This document shows positions 34,163-41,683 of a stretch of 64,000 bases of DNA, piece after piece. The DNA comes from JBEEJZ01 sp046046915 (lineage in GTDB: Bacteria; Pseudomonadota; Gammaproteobacteria; Burkholderiales; Burkholderiaceae_C), in the NCBI GenBank assembly GCA_046046915.1, contig JBJOIT010000010.1, positions 1 through 64,000 on the forward strand, in the 5' to 3' direction. The notes beneath the pieces were generated by a model that saw nothing but the letters and a program-made list of their open reading frames with translations, searched no databases and was not told the origin of the DNA. The position numbers and the translations under genes were made by a program. The first letter of the stretch is position 1. Every line of letters begins with the position of its first letter.

Positions 34163-34213
34163 GGTTGCTTTCTTGTAAGTACTCCGTGACGATCTCAGAA
34201 GAGCCACGGGTCA

Positions 34214-34244
34214 AAATGGTAAGGGCAGCGCTTCAAAATTCAAG
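34214..34244 (-). promoter_or_regulatory. Candidate sigma-32 promoter of htpX
   Basis: The minus strand reads CTTGAAT, 16 bases, TACCATTT. This compares with the heat-shock consensus CTTGAAA, 11-16 bases, CCCCATNT (6 of 8 in the -10). The predicted start site is about 45 bases before the htpX ATG. HtpX is heat-induced in E. coli, which supports the reading; the spacer is at the upper limit. Confidence 0.4.
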
Positions 34245-34276
34245 CTTATTCGCCGGCATCCTCATGATTCGTGCGG

Positions 34277-35035
34277 TTAATCATGGGACGACACGGGCGC
34301 AAGACGGGGTGAGCGGAACACCGAGGCATCCGCATAAAAACCGGGGTGCGAGTTCTCCGGCCACCAACCCGGCACCCCCAGCACCGGCAAATGGGCAAAG
34401 GGTTTGCTGGCCAGCAATTCGGCGCTCAGTGCCTGGGCCAGCCACGCATCAACATCTTCTGGCGCCAAGTTTTCAGGTACGCGCAACACATGCGCGGTGA
34501 TGGGCTTGCGCGGGGTGACCAGTTTTTCGAGCAGGGCATGGCCAAACAGGTGTAGCCTGGCCCGCGCCCAAAGCTGGCGATTCATCACCATGAGCGTGTT
34601 CCAGTCTTTGGTAACCAAGGCGTCCCAAAGGGCTTGTGGCGCCTGCAGCAGAGCGGCGTTTTCATCAAACACTGTGAGCGCATCACGCACGGCGCCACGC
34701 ACCGGCCGCACGCCGCAGTGACGGATCTCGGCCATGTGCAACTCGTTCAAGCGGCGCTTGGTTTTGGGAAACCGGTGCCAGCACAGGCCGTTGAAGAAAT
34801 CGTGCAAGCCTTCACGTGTCGGGCAGCAGCTGGCCTCAAAAATATGCTTTTCGTAGGCTACGCCGGGCGGCAATGCCTCCTGCGGCACAAAGTGAACGGG
34901 GGCACCTCCCTTGCCATTGAGCGCGTCACACAAGCGCTGGCCCTGAGCCGACCGTAGCGCCACAGCCTGCCCCACCTCCCGCCAGGGGGCCAACCAAGGC
35001 TGGCACCAGTCAATCTCGGCTAGACCAGGCGCCAC
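34277..35035 (-). CDS. DUF3025 domain-containing protein
   Basis: A 252-residue protein of unknown function that fits DUF3025. Visible family features are PVHFVPQEALPPGVAYEKHIFE, CPTREGLHDFFNGLCWHRFPKTKRRLNELH split over two blocks, and a C-terminal PVLGVPGWWPENSHPGFYAD with conserved aromatic residues. No signal peptide or membrane helix is seen. It starts at a GTG (35033-35035) that lies 16 bases inside the end of pyrC, so it is probably co-translated with it. Confidence 0.85.
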   Translation of the reverse strand: MAPGLAEIDWCQPWLAPWREVGQAVALRSAQGQRLCDALNGKGGAPVHFVPQEALPPGVAYEKHIFEASCCPTREGLHDFFNGLCWHRFPKTKRRLNELHMAEIRHCGVRPVRGAVRDALTVFDENAALLQAPQALWDALVTKDWNTLMVMNRQLWARARLHLFGHALLEKLVTPRKPITAHVLRVPENLAPEDVDAWLAQALSAELLASKPFAHLPVLGVPGWWPENSHPGFYADASVFRSPRLAPVSSHD

Positions 35036-36048
35036 GGCAGGGCTTCACCGGCGCGCAAAGGTTTCAGTTCGGCCTGGCCAAAGGCAAAGCTTTCGGGCGG
35101 GGTCCAGCTTTCGCGGCGCAAGGTGATGGTGCCCGTGTTGCGTGGCAGGCCGTAAAAGTCGGCACCGTTAAAACTGGCAAAGGCTTCGAGCTGGTCGAGT
35201 TTGCCCACCATATCAAAGGCCTCGGCATACATCTCGATAGCGGCATGTGCGGTGTAGCAGCCGGCGCAACCGGTGGCGTGCTCTTTCAGGTGCGCGGGAT
35301 GTGGTGCGCTGTCGGTCCCCAAAAAGAAACGCGTATTGCCGCTAGTAGCCGCTGCCAGCAAGGCCTGGCGGTGGGTCTCACGCTTGAGCACGGGCAGGCA
35401 GTAGTAGTGGGGCCGGATGCCGCCGGTGAAGATGGCGTTGCGGTTGTAAAGCAGGTGGTGCGCTGTCAGGGTGGCGCCGGTGTAGCGGTCCGCCTCGGCC
35501 ACGTACTGTGCCGCCTCGGACGTGGTGATGTGCTCAAACACGATCTTGAGCTCGGGGAAATCACGGCGCAGCGGTATCAATTGCGTGTCGATGAATACCG
35601 CCTCACGGTCAAACAAATCAATCTCTGGAGAGGTGACTTCACCGTGCACCAGCAAGAGCATGCCGGCGCGCTGCATGGTCTCCAGTGTCTTGTAGGTTTT
35701 GCGGATGTCCGTCACGCCAGCATCACTGTTGGTGGTGGCACCAGCAGGATAGAGCTTGGCCGCCACCACGCCAGCGTCTTTGGCACGGGCGATTTCGTCA
35801 GCAGGCAGGTTGTCAGTAAGGTAGAGCGTCATCAAGGGCTCAAACGCAACACCGGCGGGCACAGCAGCCTGTATGCGATCGCGGTAAGCCACCGCCTGCG
35901 CTGCGGTGGTCACCGGCGGCTTCAGGTTGGGCATGATGATGGCGCGGCCAAACTGCGCCGCAGTGTGTGGCACCACGGTGTGCAGCGCGTCGCCATCACG
36001 CACATGCAGATGCCAATCGTCGGGTCGGGTCAGAGAGATTTGGTTCAT
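35020..36048 (-). CDS. pyrC: Dihydroorotase (class II)
   Basis: PyrC cyclises carbamoyl-aspartate to dihydroorotate in pyrimidine synthesis. The 342-residue protein has the metal-binding HLHVRDG at 13-19 after LTRPDDW, the carbamylated lysine in AAKLYPAG (Lys98), the histidine ligands in LVHGEV and FEHITT, and the catalytic Asp in LGTDSAPHP. Length matches E. coli PyrC (348). It follows the LysR gene by 45 bases on the same strand. Confidence 0.97.
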   Translation of the reverse strand: MNQISLTRPDDWHLHVRDGDALHTVVPHTAAQFGRAIIMPNLKPPVTTAAQAVAYRDRIQAAVPAGVAFEPLMTLYLTDNLPADEIARAKDAGVVAAKLYPAGATTNSDAGVTDIRKTYKTLETMQRAGMLLLVHGEVTSPEIDLFDREAVFIDTQLIPLRRDFPELKIVFEHITTSEAAQYVAEADRYTGATLTAHHLLYNRNAIFTGGIRPHYYCLPVLKRETHRQALLAAATSGNTRFFLGTDSAPHPAHLKEHATGCAGCYTAHAAIEMYAEAFDMVGKLDQLEAFASFNGADFYGLPRNTGTITLRRESWTPPESFAFGQAELKPLRAGEALPWRLV

Positions 36049-36093
36049 GACGGCATTGTCCCAAATGCGGCAAGGGCTCGGCTCCGGAGTCCT

Positions 36094-37116
36094 TCAAGCC
36101 GCTTGGTTAGCGTCGTCAGTACCGGTTGTGGCGGCAGATTGCCGCAAAAAATCCCACAGGGCCTGTGCACTGCCTTTGGGCGCCGGGCCGGGGGCGCTGT
36201 GGCGGCGCGCCGCACCTCGCAGTTGGCTCGCGGCGGAGTCTTGCGGCGAACGTGTGGCTGGCCTTTCGCGACAGGCGCGTATGTCCATCACGACCTCCAG
36301 GGCTCGGGCATGGGCCGGCTGGGCGCTTACCAAACGGCCGGCGCTCAGGTCGGCCTGCACCGCACTGTGGGGCAAAAATGCAATGCCATGCCCTTGTAGT
36401 GCCATGGCTTTAAGACCCTCTGCCATGTCAGTTTCATAGACCTGCTCCAAGTGCATCGCCACGCCTGCGTCCTTGAGCATTAAATCCACCATTTGCCCAA
36501 GGTAAGCACCCGGCGCGTAAGCCAAGTAGGGCAAGGGCTGCTCGGGTCGCCCCGGCAAACGGAACAAGGGGGCACCATCGGCATCGGGTTTCGCATAAGG
36601 TGCCAGGGTTTCCGTGCCCAGGCTCACCATGTCGTAGCGCTGTGAGTCCAGCTGAAACGGTTGCGACGGGTGGTGGTACGCCACCAACACATCGCAACTG
36701 CCATCCACCACGCGCATGACGGCATCGTGCACGTTCAAGGCCGACAAGCGGCTTTTGATGGGTCCAAACGCCACCCGCAACTGCGACAGCCAGGCTGGAA
36801 AAAAAGTGAACGCCAGCGTGTGCGGCACCGCAAATTCAATCACGTCCTGACCCGCAGCCGTTTGCCCGCGCAGCATGGTACGCGTGTTTTGCAGCGCCTG
36901 GAGCATCTCCAGCGACTGGTCATACAGCGTCTCGCCCGCAGGCGTGAGCCGCGTGGGATAACTGCTGCGATCCACCAGATCGGTGCCCGCCCATGCCTCC
37001 AGCGACTGGATGCGCCGCGAAAACGCCGGCTGCGTGACATGCCGCAGCTGTGCCGACCGACTGAAACTGCGCGTTTCAGCCAGGGAGACGAAATCTTCGA
37101 GCCACTTGGTGTCCAT
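36094..37116 (-). CDS. LysR-family regulator, HypT-like
   Basis: The 340-residue protein has a LysR winged helix (MDTKWLEDFVSLAETRSFSRS, HVTQPAFSRRIQSLEAWAG) and an effector domain with AVPHTLAFTFFPAWLSQL. The opening and the start of the effector domain resemble HypT (YjiE/QseD), which senses hypochlorite by methionine oxidation in E. coli. Near the C-terminus, about 35 low-complexity residues (Arg/Ala/Ser/Pro-rich, about 286-320) are inserted between the effector fold and a final ALWDFLRQ helix. It begins seven bases after the ABC exporter gene, so it is probably its operon partner. Confidence 0.83.
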   Translation of the reverse strand: MDTKWLEDFVSLAETRSFSRSAQLRHVTQPAFSRRIQSLEAWAGTDLVDRSSYPTRLTPAGETLYDQSLEMLQALQNTRTMLRGQTAAGQDVIEFAVPHTLAFTFFPAWLSQLRVAFGPIKSRLSALNVHDAVMRVVDGSCDVLVAYHHPSQPFQLDSQRYDMVSLGTETLAPYAKPDADGAPLFRLPGRPEQPLPYLAYAPGAYLGQMVDLMLKDAGVAMHLEQVYETDMAEGLKAMALQGHGIAFLPHSAVQADLSAGRLVSAQPAHARALEVVMDIRACRERPATRSPQDSAASQLRGAARRHSAPGPAPKGSAQALWDFLRQSAATTGTDDANQAA

Positions 37117-37122
37117 GAGAAA

Positions 37123-38982
37123 TTATGCGTCGCCGCCTTGCTGTTGCAAGGCCCACATCTGTGCGTAGCGCCCCTGCGCAGCCAGCAGGGCGGCGTGCTT
37201 GCCGCGTTCCACGATGCGCCCGGCATCCAGCACCAAAATCTCATGCGCATCGACCACGGTGGACAAGCGATGTGCGATCACCAAGGTGGTCTTGTTGCGG
37301 GCAGCTTGTTGCAGCTCGGCCTGGATGGCGCGTTCGTTGGCGGAATCCAGCGCTGAGGTGGCTTCATCAAAGATCAGGATGGGCGGGTTCTTGAGCAGGG
37401 TGCGGGCAATGGCCACGCGCTGTTTTTCGCCGCCGGAGAGCTTGAGCCCGCGCTCGCCCACCATGGTCTCATAGCCCTTGGGCGTGCCGGCAATGAAGTC
37501 ATGGATGTGGGCGGCCCGCGCCGCCTGCTCCACCTCTTCCCGGCTGGCACCGGGTCGGCCGTAGGCAATGTTGTACTGCACCGTGTCGTTGAAAAGCACC
37601 GTGTCCTGCGGCACGATGCCGATGGCCTGACGCACGCTGGCCTGGGTCACCTGTTTGATATCCTGCCCAGCCATCAGGATGCGACCGCCTTCGCTGGCAT
37701 TGCTCACGTCGTAAAAACGGAACAGCAGGCGCGCCAGAGTGGATTTGCCCGACCCCGAAGGCCCCACCACCGCCACCGTTTTGCCTGCCGGAATCTCGAA
37801 ACTGACCTGTTGCAGGATGGGTCGACTGGGATCGTAGGAAAAACTCACGTTCTCGAAACGCACGCTCACCGACCCTTCTGGTGACTGGTTCAGCCCCTTT
37901 GCCAGCGTCAAGGGCTGCGCACCCAGCACATCGGCAATCTCGCGCTCGCGCTCCATGAGGGTGAACATCTTGTCCAGGTCAGTCAAGCTTTGTTTGATCT
38001 CGCGGTAGATGACCCCCAAAAAGTTGAGCGGAATATAGAGCTGGATCATGAAGGCGTTGACCATCACCAGGTCGCCCAGCGTCATGCGGCCATCCACCAC
38101 GCCTTGGGTGGCACGCCACAACATGGCCACCAAACCGGTCGCGATGATGAGCTGCTGCCCGGTGTTGAGCAGGGACAGCGTGGTCTGGCTCTTGAGTCGG
38201 GCACGGCGCAAGCGCTCCAGGCTTTCGTCGTAGCGCTGGGCTTCAAAGCCCTCGTTGTTGAAGTACTTGACCGTCTCGTAATTCAGGAGCGAATCCACCG
38301 CCTTGGTGTGCGCAGCCGAGTCAAACTCGTTGGCCTGACGCCGGAATTGGGTGCGCCACTCGGTCAGCTTGAAGGTGAACAAGATGTAGAGCGCAAGCGC
38401 GGCCAACGTGATCCAGGCAAACCATGGGTCGAACTGGATGCCCAAAATACCCAGTACCAGCACCACCTCGATCAGTGTGGGAAAGATGCTGAACAGTGAA
38501 TAAGAGATCAGCGACTCAATGCCGCGCACGCCGCGCTCAATATCGCGCGTCATGCCGCCGGTTTGCCGCTCCAGGTGAAAGCGCAGGCTCAGGGCGTGCA
38601 GGTGCTCAAAGGTTTGCAGAGCGATGTTTCGTGCAGCCCCCTGGGTGGCTTTGGCAAACACCAGTTCGCGCAACTCGGTAAACAGCGTAGTGCACAAGCG
38701 CAGCGCCCCGTAGGCCAGCAAGAGGGCCGCCGGCACCACCAACAACGCCTGTGGATCACCAGGCTTGAGGGTCATGCTGTCCACCAGCTGCTTGAGCAGC
38801 AAAGGTACGCCCACACTGGCCAGTTTGGCGCCCACCATAAAAACCAGCGCTGCGATCACGCGCCATTTGTAGGCCCACAGATAAGGAAAAAGGCGCCGCA
38901 GGGTGGCCCAGTCGGTACGCGGCTCGGGGGCACTGTTGCCCGCTTGGGGAGGTGGGCTGGAGAGATCGCCGCGATGGCGCAT
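37123..38982 (-). CDS. Atm1-type ABC exporter (ABCB7/HMT1 class)
   Basis: A 619-residue half-transporter fusing a six-helix membrane domain (about 30-330) to an ATPase domain. The ATPase has Walker A GPSGSGKSTLAR, Q-loop VPQDTVLFNDT, signature LSGGEKQRVAIART and Walker B ILIFDEATSALD. The membrane part carries LNYETVKYFNNE and ERQTGGMTRDIERGVRGI, which are marks of the Atm1/HMT1 class that exports glutathione-linked sulfur or metal compounds. The bacterial role is thought to be metal or thiol detoxification. It sits before the HypT-like regulator and is divergent from the thioesterase gene, with a 39-base gap. Confidence 0.92.
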   Translation of the reverse strand: MRHRGDLSSPPPQAGNSAPEPRTDWATLRRLFPYLWAYKWRVIAALVFMVGAKLASVGVPLLLKQLVDSMTLKPGDPQALLVVPAALLLAYGALRLCTTLFTELRELVFAKATQGAARNIALQTFEHLHALSLRFHLERQTGGMTRDIERGVRGIESLISYSLFSIFPTLIEVVLVLGILGIQFDPWFAWITLAALALYILFTFKLTEWRTQFRRQANEFDSAAHTKAVDSLLNYETVKYFNNEGFEAQRYDESLERLRRARLKSQTTLSLLNTGQQLIIATGLVAMLWRATQGVVDGRMTLGDLVMVNAFMIQLYIPLNFLGVIYREIKQSLTDLDKMFTLMEREREIADVLGAQPLTLAKGLNQSPEGSVSVRFENVSFSYDPSRPILQQVSFEIPAGKTVAVVGPSGSGKSTLARLLFRFYDVSNASEGGRILMAGQDIKQVTQASVRQAIGIVPQDTVLFNDTVQYNIAYGRPGASREEVEQAARAAHIHDFIAGTPKGYETMVGERGLKLSGGEKQRVAIARTLLKNPPILIFDEATSALDSANERAIQAELQQAARNKTTLVIAHRLSTVVDAHEILVLDAGRIVERGKHAALLAAQGRYAQMWALQQQGGDA

Positions 38983-39021
38983 GAGGATAATCCTTTGTGT
39001 TTCTAAACCGTGATTGTGTCT

Positions 39022-39465
39022 ATGTCTACCGATTCAAACGACGCCAGCCGCACCGACGCGCGCATTAACGCCCAAACCCAGGTGGAACTTCCCACCGACC
39101 AAACCCTGGTCCTCAAGGTCATTCCCATGCCCGCCGACTGCAATGCCAACGGCGATATTTTTGGCGGCTGGGTCATGGCGCAGGTGGACGTGGCTGGCTC
39201 GGTGCTGCCCTACCGCTACGCCAAAGGGCGCATGGCCACAGTGGCGGTGAACGAATTTATCTTCAAACAGCCGGTGCGGGTGGGCGACATCCTGTCGTTT
39301 TTTGCCAAGATCGTGCGGGTGGGCCGAACCTCTATCACCGTGCAGGTCGAAGTCTTCGCCGAACGCCACACGGACCAGGGGCACTATGTGAAGGTGACCC
39401 AGGCGGTGCTGACCTACGTGGCCATCGACGAGGCCGGCCAGCCCCGCCCCTTGCCGGGGCGCTGA
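39022..39465 (+). CDS. Acyl-CoA thioesterase, YciA-like hotdog fold
   Basis: A 147-residue single-domain hotdog protein expected to hydrolyse acyl-CoA to free acid and CoA. The active-site helix region reads MPADCNANGDIFGGWVMAQVD, split here by the line of the motif NANGDIFGGW, and the FKQPVRVGDILSFFAKIVRVG strand matches YciA. Length is close to YciA (132). The ATG at 39022 was chosen as the family start over an in-frame ATG four codons earlier. It is convergent with the enoyl-CoA hydratase gene, seven bases apart. Confidence 0.9.
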   Translation: MSTDSNDASRTDARINAQTQVELPTDQTLVLKVIPMPADCNANGDIFGGWVMAQVDVAGSVLPYRYAKGRMATVAVNEFIFKQPVRVGDILSFFAKIVRVGRTSITVQVEVFAERHTDQGHYVKVTQAVLTYVAIDEAGQPRPLPGR

Positions 39466-39472
39466 GGCAAGC

Positions 39473-40237
39473 TCAAAGTTTGGAGAAGTCAGGCTTGCGC
39501 TTTTCCATGAAGGCGCCAAAGGCTTCCAACGCTGCCGGCTCGCGCAGCAGTCTGCCAAAGCTCTCGGCTTCCAGCGCCATTTGCTGACGCACCCCGGCTG
39601 CGCCGCCCTGTTTCATCAGGCGCTTGGTGGCCATCAGGGAGGTGGTGGGTTTGGCCGCCAGCTTGCGGGCCTGCGCCTGGGCCAGGTCATTAGCCTCGGT
39701 AGGCGGCACGATGCGGTTGACCAGGCCCACTTCCAAGGCCGCTTCAGCCATGAAGGGCTCGCCCAGCAACAGGGCCTCGGCGGCGCGGTGGTAGCCCATC
39801 ATCTGCGGCACCAACAGGCTGGATGCTGCCTCGGGGCAGAGACCCAGATTGACAAAAGGCATCGAAAACGCGGCGTTGTCGCCAGCGTAGACCAGGTCGC
39901 AATGAAAAAGCATGGTGGTGCCCACGCCCACCGCTGGGCCGCACACCGCGGCAATCACAGGCTTGGGGCAGTCGGCTAAAGCGTGCAAAAACTGAAACAC
40001 CGGTGCGTCCACACTGCTGGGCGGGTTGGCCAGAAAGTCAGCGATGTCGTTGCCGGCGCAAAAAATGCTGGCGTGCCCCTGAAACACCACGCAGCGTACC
40101 GCCGGGTCGGCCTGGGCGGCCAGCAGGCCATCGGCCAGCGCCGAGTACATGGCTGCCGTCATGGAATTTTTCTTGTCCAAACGGTTGATGGTGAGGGTGC
40201 ACACACCGGCTTCGGTGTTGATGAGGATGTCGCTCAT
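39473..40237 (-). CDS. Enoyl-CoA hydratase/isomerase family protein
   Basis: A 254-residue crotonase-fold protein. The oxyanion-hole strands are seen in GHASIFCAGNDIADF and GPAVGVGTTMLFHCDLVYA, and an acidic residue is present in NLGLCPEAASS at the place of one of the two catalytic Glu. The other position is not the classical Glu, so it may be an isomerase rather than a hydratase. It is the last gene of the beta-oxidation operon, 40 bases after the thiolase. The ATG at 40235-40237 gives a normal length. Confidence 0.88.
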   Translation of the reverse strand: MSDILINTEAGVCTLTINRLDKKNSMTAAMYSALADGLLAAQADPAVRCVVFQGHASIFCAGNDIADFLANPPSSVDAPVFQFLHALADCPKPVIAAVCGPAVGVGTTMLFHCDLVYAGDNAAFSMPFVNLGLCPEAASSLLVPQMMGYHRAAEALLLGEPFMAEAALEVGLVNRIVPPTEANDLAQAQARKLAAKPTTSLMATKRLMKQGGAAGVRQQMALEAESFGRLLREPAALEAFGAFMEKRKPDFSKL

Positions 40238-40277
40238 GGTGAATTTTCTGTGGATGAAATCTGGATAAAAAAGGGGG

Positions 40278-41474
40278 TCAGACCCGTTCAAAAATGCCGG
40301 CAGCGCCCTGGCCCATGCCGACGCACATGGTGACCATGCCGTACTTGAGCTGGCGACGGCGCAGAGCATGCACCACTGTGGCGGCGCGGATAGCACCGGT
40401 AGCGCCCAGGGGATGACCCAGTGCAATGGCGCCGCCCAGCGGATTGACCTTGGCTGCGTTCAAGCCCAGTGTTTGCATCACCGCCAGTGATTGCGCGGCA
40501 AAGGCCTCGTTCAACTCGAACCAGTCGATGTCGTCCTGCCTCAGGCCAGCTGAGCCCAAAGCCGCAGGTATGGCCTCGATAGGACCTATACCCATGATGT
40601 GCGGGGGCACACCTTTGCTGGCAAAGCTGACGAAGCGGGCCAAGGGTTGCAGGCCGAAGCGCTTGACCGCCGCCTCGCTGGCCAAAATCAGCGCGCCGGC
40701 GCCGTCTGACGTTTGAGAGCTGTTGCCCGCCGTCACACTGCCACGCGCGGCAAACACGGTCTTGAGTTTGGCCAGACCTTCCAGACTGGTGTCGGGCCGC
40801 GCCCCTTCGTCTAGAGACACGGTCCGGGTGTGCAGGGTGACTTCGCCGGTGGCCAGATCGGGCGCGCGCTCGGTCACTTCCACCGGGGTGATCTCGTCGG
40901 CAAACTCGCCGGCCTGCATGGCCACCAAGGCCTTTTGGTGCGACTGCACGGCAAACGCATCCTGCTGCTCGCGAGAGACCTTCCATTGCTGGGCCACCTT
41001 CTCGGCGGTCAGCCCCATGCCGTAGGCTATGCCCACGTTCTCATCGTTGGCAAACATGGCCGGCGACAGCGAGGGCGCATTGCCCATCATGGGCACCAGG
41101 CTCATGCTTTCAACGCCGGCCGCGATCATCACATCGGCCTCGCCCACGCGGATACGGTCGGCCGCCATCTGGATGGCGCTCAGACCTGAAGCACAAAAGC
41201 GGTTGACCGTGACCCCGCCAACGCTGTTGGGCAGGCCCGCCAGCACAGCACCAATGCGGGCAATATTGAGGCCCTGCTGCGCCTCGGGAATGGCGCAGCC
41301 GCACACGATATCCTCAATGGCCTGCCGGTCCAGCGTAGGCACTTGTGCCAAAGCTCCCTGCAACGCCCGCACCAGCAGCTCATCGGGCCGGGTGTGCCTG
41401 AAAAACCCCCGGTGCGAACGCCCGATAGGCGTGCGCGTGGCGGCAACAATGTAGGCGTCCTGAACTTGTTTCAT
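40278..41474 (-). CDS. Acetyl-CoA C-acyltransferase (3-ketoacyl-CoA thiolase)
   Basis: Thiolase splits 3-ketoacyl-CoA to acetyl-CoA and a shortened acyl-CoA. The 398-residue product has the nucleophile Cys94 in NRFCASGLSA, His354 in GHPLGATGA and Cys384 in CVGMGQGAAG, plus NEAFAAQSLAV. It resembles the FadA/FadI degradative group. It is preceded by a 204-base gap containing a long inverted repeat, then the HAD-ECH gene on the same strand. Confidence 0.94.
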   Translation of the reverse strand: MKQVQDAYIVAATRTPIGRSHRGFFRHTRPDELLVRALQGALAQVPTLDRQAIEDIVCGCAIPEAQQGLNIARIGAVLAGLPNSVGGVTVNRFCASGLSAIQMAADRIRVGEADVMIAAGVESMSLVPMMGNAPSLSPAMFANDENVGIAYGMGLTAEKVAQQWKVSREQQDAFAVQSHQKALVAMQAGEFADEITPVEVTERAPDLATGEVTLHTRTVSLDEGARPDTSLEGLAKLKTVFAARGSVTAGNSSQTSDGAGALILASEAAVKRFGLQPLARFVSFASKGVPPHIMGIGPIEAIPAALGSAGLRQDDIDWFELNEAFAAQSLAVMQTLGLNAAKVNPLGGAIALGHPLGATGAIRAATVVHALRRRQLKYGMVTMCVGMGQGAAGIFERV

Positions 41475-41551
41475 TTCGTTTTCCTATGGGCTATTTGGCG
41501 CCAAATCGACCAATGGCAGGCCGGCTCTCAAATCAATGTCCAATGTTCGTG

Positions 41552-41683
41552 ATTGAGCTAGCGTAGCGAGGAGCCAGAAGGCGAGGCGCGGGTGCCCGGA
41601 AAACACCGGAGCGTACTTCCTGTACGTGAGGATGGTTTCTGGGCTGCAACGACGCATGCTGGCTCCGCAGTCGCTAGATCAAT
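41552..41683 (-). repeat. 132-base imperfect inverted repeat between the HAD-ECH and thiolase genes
   Basis: The arms can fold into one long hairpin. The ends ATTGAGCTAGCG (41552-41563) and CGCTAGATCAAT (41672-41683) pair at 11 of 12. Inside, GGAGCCAG (41570-41577) pairs with CTGGCTCC (41659-41666). A looser stem pairs GCCCGGAAA with the TTTCTGGGC region. The tip is CGTAC-TTCCT-GTACG (41612-41626). The right end overlaps the HAD-ECH stop codon (41679-41681). No second copy is seen in the window. It may be a mobile miniature repeat or an RNA element in the operon transcript. Confidence 0.8.
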
